Shown here: piece by piece, positions 33,417 through 43,337 of the stretch
How the letters are laid out: every line of letters begins with the position of its first letter
Position numbering within the stretch: the stretch's first letter is position 1
The notes under the pieces: generated by a model
Database searches by the model: none
Told to the model about the DNA's origin: nothing
What the model saw: only the letters and a program-made list of their open reading frames with translations
Source of the DNA: Shinisaurus crocodilurus
Lineage: Eukaryota; Chordata; Lepidosauria; Squamata; Shinisauridae
Assembly: GCA_021292165.1 (NCBI GenBank)
Contig: CM037876.1
Span: 316,538,776 to 316,602,775, forward strand
Reading direction: 5' to 3'
Length of the DNA stretch: 64,000 nucleotides
Position numbers and translations under genes: made by a program

Positions 33417-34575
33417 CTGGAGGAATTTTGCAGTTTGGTTTCCCAATCTCAGGATGAGGATGAGGATGACTTTTCACAGGAAATTCAGCAAGCCATTGGA
33501 ATTTTGGTCAATTCCATTGGTACCAAATGTTCTTCCAGTATTGTCAGTTTGTGCAAGGCCAAGAACATTCCCCCCCCCCATGCATGTTTTGCTTATTGTT
33601 GCACTGTATCGTGGTTTTTGTAGTTCACCAGCTGCCTCAAACAACTATTCCTGTGTGCCCATTTCCTTCTAGAGAAGATGGTTTGCCATTAGTGGGCTTA
33701 AATATCACAGAAGTAGAGATGGTTTAGCTCGCACATATAGGTTTTGTTGGAGAGAAGGAAGGAAGCTGGTGTAGAAACTCTCACAAGGATGCAGATGTCA
33801 CCAGGATATGTCAGGCGTCTTCATGCACACCTCACAAATGATACCTGTCTGCTGAGAGATTAGAGATCTGCCAGTAATCATTCCATCCATGTACCAAGTT
33901 TTAAACGTGAGGTTACATGGAATGGCTACCCCAGGGCAGAGGCAAGATATGAACCAGAAAGCATGTCCATTAACACATGTGTGCAACCCAACTAGCACAC
34001 AAGAGAGGCTATGATGAGGTATTTTAAGTCTTCCTTGTGAAAGCATTCTTCCCGCTTGTCCTCCTTGTCCTCTCTTTCTTCTTCCTCTTTCTTCTTGCTC
34101 TTCTTCTTTGCTTTGAGTTATATCCTTTGCTAATCCAACATAGGGTAGAGCCACTGAAATGAATGGGACTTAAATTAGGTCAACGCTGGATACAAGCCAT
34201 GGAATACAATCCTCTATGTCTGATGTCCAAGACCTCCCATGTTCCACTTGCCTCCAGGCCATAACCACTGAGTTTGATGCCACTGTAATCCTGCCATTTC
34301 CCGGGATGCCATGCAGGGTTGGCCCTACCATTACGCAGAGTGAGGCAGTCGCCTCGCGTGGTGAAAGTGGTGGGGTGGCATCAAGGTGTTGGAAGAGAGG
34401 ACTGTGTGCCCTGCAGCCTGCTCTGTGGTCCCGAAGCTAGTCTGCTGCCCCATCCCTAGTACTGGAAGTAAGATTCAACAGGCAGTGCAGTCGGCTTTTG
34501 TACATGGGATAGGAGGGAGCACCATTTTGCTCTTCACCTCAGGCAGCAAAATGTCTTGGGCCAACCCGGATGCTA
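33416..34575. other. Intron, unique sequence
   Basis: A 62-codon frame at 33435-33623 starts MVSQSQDEDEDDFSQEI. It has no family I recognise, no matching splice pattern, and overlaps other frames. CTT/TTC-rich at 34060-34110. Confidence 0.4.
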
Positions 34576-34829
34576 TACAGTCATGCCTTGGATTGAGAGC
34601 ATAATCCGTTCCGGAAACGTGCTTGTAATCCAAAACACTCTTATATCAAAACGAAATCCCCCCAAAAAAATTTGTATAGAGATTTTTAATTTAAGCCGTA
34701 CTACAGTACTTGTATTGCATTACGTTGCTTGTATATCAAGTCCAAAAAAATTAAATAAATATTTAAAAATTTGCTTGTCTTGCAAAACGCTCTCAAACCA
34801 AGTTACTTGCAATCCAAGGTATTACTGTA
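34576..34829 (-). mobile_element. Tigger/pogo-like MITE (copy 3)
   Basis: TA-flanked and very close to copies 1 and 2 throughout; both ends present. Confidence 0.82.
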
Positions 34830-34984
34830 CTTCAAGTGCCGTGCTTCAACCCTCCATGGCTGTACCTGACTTCCTTGTTAGTTTCTTTGTTTCCTCGTGG
34901 TTGAGGGCAGGTCATCGTGCCAGTTTAGCTAGCTGTTTTTAAGTGGGGAGGCAGTAATAACAGCATTCCCCCCCCCCGAGTGCT

Positions 34985-35115
34985 CAAAATGTTTTACATA
35001 TGTGATTTTTAGTAATCATTACAGTCCTGTAAGGCAGGCGAATTGTACCACTCCCATCTCTCAGGACTTGCAACTGGAGATAGTGGCTTGTCCAAGGATG
35101 AGGTGGGGCTTGAAC
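34985..35115. mobile_element. MIR/L2-like ancient SINE fragment
   Basis: TTTTACATATGTGATTTTTAG, ACAGTCCTGTAAGGCAGGCG and a GTGGCTTGTCCAAGGATGAG segment follow the MIR core layout. Weak. Confidence 0.35.
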
Positions 35116-36949
35116 TTGAGGTGGGGCTTGCCTCTCAGCCCTTTAGTCACCACACGATGGGAAGAAGGAGAAAAGCAGGTGTGGTCACGGGGGAGGGGCC
35201 TCGTTTAGATTTTCAAAGGCGGACGGGAAAAAGACCTGGACAGCATCGTACAGAGTTTTGTCTCTTCTGCCTTAGATTGCAGTCAATACACCTTGCATGG
35301 GGCTACTCTAGAATGTTCTGCCAGGTGGATAACTGGGAATCACCACCCGGAGCATATCACTCGGGGACTTCAACAAGATATCCAGCTGGCTTCTGGATGC
35401 CGTTCAGTGCTGCCATTGACCTTTCAAGCCCTGAACCAGGGGAGTAGAACCGTAGGCACAGGGCCAAATACAGCCCTTTGGGGGTCCTCCTGGGGGTCCC
35501 CAGAAGTCCACACGCCCTTCCCCTGGGCCAGCCTCCTTTCCCCCCAACCGCCAATCATTTGGTTGGTTGTTTCCCGGCTATTGTGAAGTTTTTCCTCCAT
35601 TCCAAAAGGTTGAAATGCCTCCCCTAAGGCTTAGTTGCTGGCAGTAAGAGCTTTGAGCCACAATAAGCTGGTATTTTTTGGCATTTTGGACCTGCCTACC
35701 ACTGGAATGCACTCCTGAGAGCTTCTCTGAAATGCAGTTCAGTCCTTGGGCTGAAAGAGGTTCTGCACCCCTGCCTTAAACAGCCAGAAAGTGCACCTCA
35801 TCCCACGTGATCTGCCCCATTTGCTGAGATGGCCTTCAGAGACCTGGTTCCAGCTGCCTCTGCCATCAACACCCAGGCAGGTGGCGATCAGGGACAGGCC
35901 ATCCCAGCACTTTCACCCAGACCCTGGAACTCCCTCCCCGGGAAGCTCACTTCTTGCTGACCCGCTCACCTCTCCTTTCAATGACAAGTGCAAGCCATTC
36001 TATTGGGGCACTTTGCAGTCGCCAAAAATGTGATATTTCCGGCTACCGCTTCACTGCGGAGATTCTAACAGTTTGATATCTGCTATTTTTAGTCCCTGGT
36101 TTATGCATTTATATTGTCTCCCATTTGTCAGCCACCTTTGATACTCGGGACAGAGTGGGAAAGAAATATCTTTTATTGTAAAAAAGAAAAATGGCCGAAG
36201 GCTTTGTCTGTGTTATTTATTTTTTTGAATCTAGGGCTAGTTTCTCAAGCCCAGATCCACGTCAGTGCATCAGAGGAAGAGGTCTGTTCTCAGCAAAGAC
36301 GCCGGTGTGCAGCGGGAAGAGAATTGGCTCAGCATCTTCCCTTGGTTCCCAGCAGTGGCCTAAAGAGGAGGGCTAAATTTAGCAGAGTCGTTCCTTCGGC
36401 ACAGCAGGGCCGGTGAGCAGCAAGCAGCAGTGGGCAAGCGGGAATGCTGGTGCGCACTAACATCGCCCAAAGGATGGCGTCAACCACACAAGGAAGGACT
36501 CCAGGGCAGCTTGCTGGCCACTGTGGGATGAAATCCAATGCTGGCCCTTCGGGCTACCAGCTGAAGTCTCCTTCCACTCTGCATTCCGGAAGCAAAAACG
36601 CAGATGGGCAAAAACGCAGATGGGCAGACGAGTCTGCAGCAGCGGGCAATGCCATGCTGCAAATGAGATGCTTGGATTATCTTGCACTCTCCTCTGTCTC
36701 ATCCTGTCCCTGTACCCCGCCAGGGAATTTTTTTAGTTCAAAGCCCCACCTTATCTGACAATGAAAAGCCAGTCCCCACATGGGCATTGACGGCCTGGAG
36801 ACAGCAGCTCCGAGTGGTGAGTTGCAGATGTGAAAGGTCAAGCGTTTCAGCTCAGACTTTCATGCGGCCTCAAACACAAATGCCTCTCAGTGGAGCTGGT
36901 TCCACATTCAACTGGGAGCCACCTCATGCGGAGTGAGTAAACAGGTGAG
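35116..36949. other. Intron, unique with LINE traces
   Basis: 35810-36040 has a degenerate L2-like tail with a TGGAACTCCCTCCCC phrase. The remainder, including GC-rich 36250-36720, shows no exon I recognise. Confidence 0.4.
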
Positions 36950-37335
36950 TAAACAAGCAACCACTGAGAGGGTCTTCTCAGGGGCTGCCCCTGGGCTCTG
37001 GAACTCCCTGCCAAGGGAGCTGAGGCAGAAGAACACCGTCTCTGGTGTTCTTCTGCCAGCAGGCAAAAGAGAGTTTTATTTAAGCAGGCCTTTGGCACAG
37101 AAGCTGGTCTGTTCCTGAAGCATTTTTCCATCAGCTGGTGCCTTTTATAACTTATATTGCTGTGTTTTTTTTTCTTATTGTGCCTTTAATTTATTTCTTT
37201 TTATGTTATGTGTTAATTAAGATTTTGGTTGTTTTTTTAAATCGAGACTTGATTGTTAGCTAGCCTGGGTGCCATTTTTTTTCCTGGAAAGGTGGGATAT
37301 AAATTAAATTTAAAACTAATAAAGAATAAATAAGT
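36950..37335 (+). mobile_element. L2-like LINE 3' end
   Basis: Coding remnant around GAACTCCCTGCCAAGGGAG (WNSLP-type motif of the L2 RT carboxy-terminus), T-rich 3' UTR and a GGTGGGATATAAATTAAAT tail with AATAAATAA. Confidence 0.65.
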
Positions 37336-37930
37336 GAGGCACACACACATGACTGAATGTGCACATCCTTATTGGGAACAGAGTCTGGAAGAACTGCTCT
37401 TTGCTTGCCCGCCCTTGTGCTATTCCTGACAATAGATTTAAATGGCTTTTAACCAGTTAATAGATACATGACTGGCATTTTCAGCATCCCTATTCTCTAG
37501 TGACGGGGCAGACTCCAAAAATGGAGGGGTGCAAGCATCATATTTCATGGGCCTCCCCGCCTGATTCGATCTGGCCTGTGGACACGGACACCTACAGATT
37601 CCAGTCCATCCCAAAATGGTTCTATTTTTGGCCCACATGACCCAAGATGTAGTTCCCGCGGTCCCCGGTATCCTGAGATGTTGCTGCCATAAGTGCATGA
37701 TGGCGGCCAAGGGTGTCATGGCCCATGGGAGCTCCATCCTCGAGGCTTCCCACCACCTCCGCACGCTGCTGCCAAGGCCGAAAGCAACACCAAGAGGCCG
37801 TGCCTGCCCCCATCAGGCCTCCCAGTAGGTAGTGGGAAAGGGGGCAGCAAGGGGGCTCACTCACACCGGGGTGCCGCCATGAGAGGGACCAGATCCACAC
37901 TGCACCTAGTCATAGTCTTTAGTTATAAAG
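37336..37930. other. Intron, unique sequence
   Basis: No exon recognised; short GC-rich frames overlap on both strands. Confidence 0.4.
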
Positions 37931-37938
37931 CTTTAGAG

Positions 37939-38059
37939 CAGTGTTCTCCAACCGTGGGTCCCCAGATGTTTTTGGCCTACAACTCCCAGCATGCCCCAGC
38001 CAGCGTAGCTGGGAGTTGTAGGCCAAAAACATCTGGGGACCCACGGTTGGAGAACACTG
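37939..38059. mobile_element. Palindromic hAT MITE (copy 6, 121 bp)
   Basis: Both arms carry CCGTGGG / CCCACGG in place of CCTTGGG / CCCAAGG. Fourteen bases are missing from one side of the centre. Exact TSD CTTTAGAG at 37931-37938 and 38060-38067. Confidence 0.93.
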
Positions 38060-38649
38060 CTTTAGAGACATTTCTGTAGCACTTTTCGGCCACAACAAGG
38101 GCCCCCGAGGCAGTTTACAAAACAGAAATCCGCCTTCCAGATGTCTGGAGGGTGTTCGGCAGAATGATCTCAGTGACTGGAACCACGGCCAATGTGGCTT
38201 AGGGAGGCGCGAATCAGCAAAAAAACCTCGTCGCTCGACAAAGTTCTGTGAATTCCATCCGAAAGCTTGTTTCGTCTTGAGTCTGCATCAGATGGTGAGC
38301 TTTGGTTTTTTTCTTTTCTTCTCACGTGAAAATCCATGTGTATTTTTGTGCATATCTTTCCAAATGCACCCATTAGTCGTGTGCGTCTCTGAAATGTGCG
38401 CATTCTTCTCTCATTGATCAAAGAGTAACTGGGCACGTTTTTCAGAAGTATGCAACTTTTCATGCACATTTTTCAAAGGTACGCATGCTGTCGAATGCAC
38501 TCATTCCTTTGGTCTGCGAATCACATTGCAAGTTTGGAAATCTACAGAATTGACCGCAGATTGCATCCAAGTCCATGTTCAGTCCAGAAGGTGCGAAATG
38601 TGTACTGTCCTGATGAGAAATGGACTGAGATGAATTTCTGATATGTCAT

Positions 38650-40467
38650 CATCATCATCATCATCATCAGGCGATCACTCGTGACCGAGTAAGATTGTCT
38701 TCCGGGATAAAAGGAGGAAATTCTAAAGAAGATTGTGTAGACTCTAGCGATGGGTCCGTAAGTGACTGTGGAGGCCAATTCTAGATCCACACAGCTTCCC
38801 ACAGTGAGGACACAGGTTACCAGATAGAAGATGGTCCTGTAAAGGATTCATTTGACGTGCTTTTCGCTTAGCACGTTTCTCCCTTTCACCTTGCACTCGG
38901 GCTTCTTCAAAGTCCATGGAACCTTTGTGAAAGGCCAACCTCCATTTAGATCGTTCATGGGCCAGAGCTTCCCAGTTTTCGATGTTTATATTGCATTTTT
39001 TTAGATTAGCCTTATGAACATCTTTAAACCTCTTATATTGACCACCGATATTCCGCTTTCCATTCTTGAGTTGGGAGTAAAGTAATTGCTTTGGGAGACG
39101 GCAGTCAGGCATTCGAACAACATGACCGGTCCACTGAAGTTGGCGTTGAAGGATCATTTTTTCAATGCTAGTAGTCTTTGCTTCTTCCAGTACACTGACA
39201 TTTGTTCGTCTATCTTCCCAAGTAATTCGCAGGATTTTCCGGAGGCAACGTTGATGAAACCTTTCAAGGAGGTGGAAGTGACGTTTATAGATAGTCCATG
39301 TTTCGCAGGCATACAATAAAGTTGGTAATACAATGGCTTCATAAACCAGTGTTTTGGTCTTCTTACAAATATCCCGATCCTCGAACACTCTATGTTTCAT
39401 TCGAGAAAATGCGGCACTTGCGGAGCTCAAACGATGCTGGATTTCACTGTCGATGTTAGCTGTAACAGAAAGATAGCTGCCAAGATAGAGAAAATGATCG
39501 ACATTTTCCAGTATTGTCCCACCAAGCTGGATAGATGGCATCACCAAAGGGTTAGCTTGCACTTGCTGATGAAGCACTTTGGTCTTTTTGATGTTAAGTG
39601 AGAGACCAAGTTTTTCGTATGCTTCTGCAAAAGCATTTAGGATAGTTTGGAGATCATCCTCTGAATGTGCGGAGACCACATTATCATCAGCATACTGAAG
39701 TTCCACAACGGAGGTTGTAATTACCTTACTTTTTGCTTTCAGCCTGCTGAGATTAAAAAGCTTTCCATCTGTTCGATATATAATTCCCACACCAGTGGGA
39801 AGTTTCCCCTTGACAAGATGTAAAACCATGGCGATGAAAATGGCAAATAATGTTGGGGCGATAACACATCCCTGTTTAACACCTGATCCCACTTTAAATG
39901 GAGCACCATGAGAGCCGTTGTTGTCCAAAACCGTTGCCGTCATGTTGTCATGGAGAAGTCGCAAGATATTCACAAATTTATTGGGGCATCCAATTTTCAT
40001 AAGGATAGTCCAGAGAGCTGTACGGTCTACAGTATCAAAGGCCTTAGCCAAATCGATAAATGCCATATAAAGGGGTTGATTTTGCTCCCGGCATTTTTCT
40101 TGGAGCTGACGTGCAGTAAAAATCATGTCTACTGTCCCTCTAGAGGGGCGGAAACCATATTGAGTTTCAGGGAGGATCTCTTCTGAAATAGATAGAAGAC
40201 GGTTTGCGAGAATCCTAGCAAATATTTTACCTGCGGTTGCTAAGAGAGAAATGCCCCGATAGTTTCCACAGTCTGTTCTATCACCCTTCTTAAAGAGGGT
40301 GATAATTATGGCATCCCTGAAGTCTTCTGGGATCTCTTCTCTTATCCAGATTTTTTCAATGAGTTTATGAAGATGTTGTACAAGTTCGGGGCCCCCTTCT
40401 TTAAAGATTTCAGCAGGAATCCCATCTGGTCCACTAGCTTTGTTATTCTTCATTTGATTAATGGCTT
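38650..40467 (-). mobile_element. 5'-truncated copy of the RTE/Vingi-like retrotransposon
   Basis: Covers the RT frame, 3' UTR and (TGA)n tail (seen as ATC repeats at 38647-38669). Homology to the 249-4256 copy stops at about 40467, just upstream of the RT-frame ATG. A 10-base repeat GATATGTCAT at 38640-38649 and 40594-40603 is the likely TSD, with 126 bases of extra AT-rich sequence between the 5' end and the distal TSD. Confidence 0.85.
38744..40453 (-). CDS. Retrotransposon reverse transcriptase frame with C2H2 finger, intact active site
   Basis: A 569-residue frame, open end to end, matches 2455-4164 with twelve differences. Motif C is YADD (aspartates at 39683-39688), so catalytic residues are present, unlike the plus-strand copy. 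Motif A FIDLAKAFD, motif B SGVKQGC and the carboxy-terminal C2H2 finger (CPHCGKLC...HSHLRTH) are all kept. It lacks the endonuclease half, so it cannot mobilise itself by the normal route, but the lack of stops suggests a young insertion. No promoter of its own is evident. Confidence 0.88.
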   Translation of the reverse strand: MKNNKASGPDGIPAEIFKEGGPELVQHLHKLIEKIWIREEIPEDFRDAIIITLFKKGDRTDCGNYRGISLLATAGKIFARILANRLLSISEEILPETQYGFRPSRGTVDMIFTARQLQEKCREQNQPLYMAFIDLAKAFDTVDRTALWTILMKIGCPNKFVNILRLLHDNMTATVLDNNGSHGAPFKVGSGVKQGCVIAPTLFAIFIAMVLHLVKGKLPTGVGIIYRTDGKLFNLSRLKAKSKVITTSVVELQYADDNVVSAHSEDDLQTILNAFAEAYEKLGLSLNIKKTKVLHQQVQANPLVMPSIQLGGTILENVDHFLYLGSYLSVTANIDSEIQHRLSSASAAFSRMKHRVFEDRDICKKTKTLVYEAIVLPTLLYACETWTIYKRHFHLLERFHQRCLRKILRITWEDRRTNVSVLEEAKTTSIEKMILQRQLQWTGHVVRMPDCRLPKQLLYSQLKNGKRNIGGQYKRFKDVHKANLKKCNINIENWEALAHERSKWRLAFHKGSMDFEEARVQGEREKRAKRKARQMNPLQDHLLSGNLCPHCGKLCGSRIGLHSHLRTHR

Positions 40468-40593
40468 AAATTAATGACATAAATTAATGTCATTAATTTA
40501 ATGACATAAATTATATGTCATTAATTAAATTATATGTCATTAATTTAATTATATGTCATTAAATTATATGTCATTAATTTAATGACATAAAGG
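40468..40593. repeat. AT-rich filler array at the 5' junction of the LINE
   Basis: About eight occurrences of ATGTCAT or its complement ATGACAT in both orientations, joined by TTAATT/AAATTA linkers. The same heptamer is in the LINE target site (GATATGTCAT). Confidence 0.85.
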
Positions 40594-40785
40594 GATATGT
40601 CATGTCCCTAGTGAAGATGCAGGCAGGTCCACGCATCATCACTATTCCCATGCCGCGGATCACTGCCTGGACGCCTCCCCACACACCGCAACCCATTGCT
40701 AAAGGCTCTTCCTGTTCTGCACTGCTCTCCTTTGCTCTGCCTTCTCCATTCTTGCCGTGACTTCTGAAGCAGACGTTGCCTGTGG

Positions 40786-41558
40786 CAGGGATGGGGACTC
40801 GGACTCGAGGACTCGACTCGTGAGTCGGACTGAGTCCCCCCTCTGACTCGACTCGGACTCGAGTCCCAATATTTTTAATGGGACTCGAGACTCGACTCGG
40901 GACTCGAGACCAAGGACTCGTCAACATCCCTGCTTATTTATTTATTTATTTATTACATTTATCAATCCCCCATCTGGCCGGTCACCCGGCCACCCTGGGC
41001 GATGCTTGATGCCACCTGCAGGGGCTGCCTGGACCCAGTTGCAGTAACAATCCAAGTTTATTTTTAAAATCATTTTCCTAATGCAACCTTTCAGACATTT
41101 TGGGTTTGGCTGCCTCTGCCTGCCTGTTTGGGGTTCCCAGCTTCCTCTGCCTGCCTGGTCTCTTCTTAACTAGTTCCACAGTTTGAATTGTCCAAGACAA
41201 AGGCCTCTGCCTGCCTGCTTTGGGGTTCCCGCCTCCTCTGCCTGCCTGGTTATTTTGGGTTTGTCTGCCTGGTCTGTTCTTGTCAAAATCAGTGGCAGAG
41301 TTTTGAGATAAAAAGGCACACTTGTGCCTAGAATTTATTTAAGCCACACATCTGAAATAGCCTTATTTTGTTGGGGAAAAAACCCATTGATTTTAATAGG
41401 GACTCGTGGAGTCAGCTTTGGGAATGACTTGCGACTCGGGACTCGTGAGTCACCATTTTGGAGCAAGGACTTGGACTCGGACTCGAGACTCGGGTCCAAA
41501 GACTCGTGACTCGACTCATGACTCGTGACTCAAGACCAAGGACTCTTCAACATCCCTG
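40786..41558. mobile_element. hAT-type non-autonomous element with GACTCG-rich ends
   Basis: Ends CAGGGATG and CATCCCTG with an exact 8-base TSD GCCTGTGG at 40778-40785 and 41559-41566. Both subterminal regions (about 40795-40925 and 41400-41540) are dense in GACTCG/CGAGTC/GACTCGTG words. A second internal CATCCCTG at 40925-40932 suggests a short copy next to an L2-like tail inside. Confidence 0.8.
40933..41060 (-). mobile_element. L2-like LINE 3' end inside the GACTCG element
   Basis: (TTTA)n followed by CCATCTGGCCGGTCACCCGG and CCACCCTGGGCGATG, the complement of the tail at 42628-42700. Confidence 0.6.
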
Positions 41559-41566
41559 GCCTGTGG

Positions 41567-42189
41567 TAGTTACTAAGAGACGGTGATCATTTCTGCATTT
41601 GTTGGAATTTACTTGGTTCTGGTTGAAACAATATGAAAGAAGTACTAGATTCGGCCTGAGTCAGTTTTGCTTCCTGGGAGAAACCACAAAGTGGTTGAGG
41701 GCACCCCCAGCGCTTCCGGCCTGAGGAGAGAGAGGCCACTGCCTGGGAGAGCTCAGGGGAACGGCTTTGCTTAAATAAAACTTAGGCTTGTTTGTGGTGG
41801 GTGGTGGGTGGGTGGGTGGGGGTTACAATTTATACTCTGCTTCTCAGCCCCTCTTCTATGACTTTTAAAATGTAAGCATGTTTAATTTCACAATGGATCT
41901 ATCTAGCTGTACTTATTACAGAATAGTTGCAGCTCAAAAACATCCAGCAACATTTACATTTTATCGAAGTGAAACTAGAGCATGCCTGTGGGCGTGGGGG
42001 ATTAAAGGCATCTCCAAAATCTCCCCATAGGCCAAATGCAGACAGAGATTTCTCAGAGGCAGGTACCTGCCTGGAAGCAGCATCCCGGTTAACTGGAGCA
42101 GGTGGAACAAGTTATACAGTCACGGAAAGCCTTTACCACTGGAGCCTGACACATGCTTAAATGTGACCCAGATCTGAGGCCTGAGGCTG
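41567..42189. other. Intron, unique sequence
   Basis: A GGTGGGTGG-type run at 41796-41820. No exon recognised. Confidence 0.4.
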
Positions 42190-42932
42190 GGACCGAATGG
42201 TGGATGATCCGCCCACCCACCCCCGACTTGCTGGATGCTCGGTGAGTGCCGCCACCACGCCCGCCACGCTGGGCCAAAAGCGAATGACATCCAAGCCGCT
42301 CGGCGGACTTCCCGGTTCCCGGCGGAGCACTTTTTACATAGAAAATGGCATAAGATATGTTAAAGAAGGGACGGCCTTCTCCTTGTCCCTTCAGCCAGAG
42401 CAGCTAGACTGGTCGGGACGAGGAAGAGGGCCTTCTCTGTGGCAGCCCCCGTACTAAGTGACCTCCGCCATGCCCCCTCTCTGCTGAGCTTCCGCCGCTC
42501 ATTAAAAACTTGGTTATTCAGGCGGGAATATGGGGTGGGCTAAGATTTTAAAAATTTATACTGTTTTAATGTATTTTAATGGAGAAAAATGTTTTAATGT
42601 ATTTTATTCTGTTTTATTTTCTGTACATCGCCCAGGGTGGCCGGTTTGCCGGCCAGATGGGCGATAAATAAATGCAAATAATAAATAAATAAATAAATAA
42701 AAGTGGCCACAATTTGTGTAACTTGTGCAAACTGTGGCCATTTTTAATGTATCTTATGCCGTTTTCTACGTAAAAAGCGCTCTGCCGGGAACCCGGAAGT
42801 CACTTCTCTGGCTGGAATCAAGAGAACGCGAGTCCAGCTGAGGAAGCAGGTAGGTGGGACGGAGTTCAGGGGGGTCAAGCCCAGCGAGTTCGCTGGACTT
42901 CCACCCCCGAACGGAATCCTCACACATCCCTA
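42190..42932. mobile_element. TAGGGATG-family MITE with large internal hairpin, split by a LINE
   Basis: Right end CACACATCCCTA. Inverted arms at about 42306-42361 and 42747-42802 (TTTTTACATAGAAAATGGCA core) pair over about 56 bases with some six mismatches. The LINE tail at 42366-42705 sits exactly between the arms. The left TAGGG end is eroded. Confidence 0.6.
42366..42705 (+). mobile_element. L2-like LINE 3' end
   Basis: GAGGGCCTTCTCTGTGGCAG coding remnant, then TGTTTTAATGTATTTTAATG, CATCGCCCAGGGTGGCCGG and an (AAAT)n tail. Confidence 0.7.
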
Positions 42933-42976
42933 CTGGGACCTAGCCCACTGACATTTCAGGTGACCCATCAGATATT

Positions 42977-43337
42977 GGTCATTTTTGCATGTAACGATAA
43001 GCCAGCATCCCAGGGAATGCTAGCTTATCCTACCCAATTGGCTCCTCCCACCATTAGGAATGGCCAAAGTAGCCAGAAACTAACCAAGAGGAAAATGCTT
43101 AACATTGTGTCTGAGCTGTGACTCCTGGCTTATCTCTCCCCAATAAGCCAGGAATCAGAAGCCAACTATAAATCCTGGCTTCAGAGTCTGACTTCTTATG
43201 GATGCAGCAAACCAGGAGTCCTATTATGAATATAACAGGAAGGTTTTGCTTCCTGGTAAGTTGCAGTACATGTTGCTTGTGAATGATGAGCCAAGATTCT
43301 CTGAAATTCTGGCTTATTGTTACATGTGAACATGGCC
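42977..43337. mobile_element. MITE with about 50-base inverted ends (GGYCATGTTCACATGTAAC type)
   Basis: Left GGTCATTTTTGCATGTAACG and AATAAGCCAG-type arm, right ATTCTGGCTTATTGTTACAT ... GAACATGGCC. The CTGGCTTAT word recurs internally. The ends resemble the MITE at 13788. Confidence 0.7.

Larger units (their letters stand above)
38200..40610 (-). mobile_element. hAT-type TAGGGATG-family MITE interrupted by a LINE
   Basis: The MITE body is 38200-38649 (starting TAGGGAGGCGCG, family interior GTGCGCATTCTT etc.). Its last bases, GTCCCTA, lie at 40604-40610, on the far side of the retrotransposon copy. Confidence 0.65.

Noticed and set aside
33435..33623. Frame starting MVSQSQDEDEDDFSQEI as an exon or gene
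   Set aside because: No recognised family, no flanking splice signals of the right phase, and overlapping frames of similar length.
38744..40453. Domesticated reverse transcriptase host gene
   Set aside because: It has the (TGA)n tail, a likely TSD and a near-identical partner at 2455, so a recent LINE insertion explains it; no promoter or splice links.
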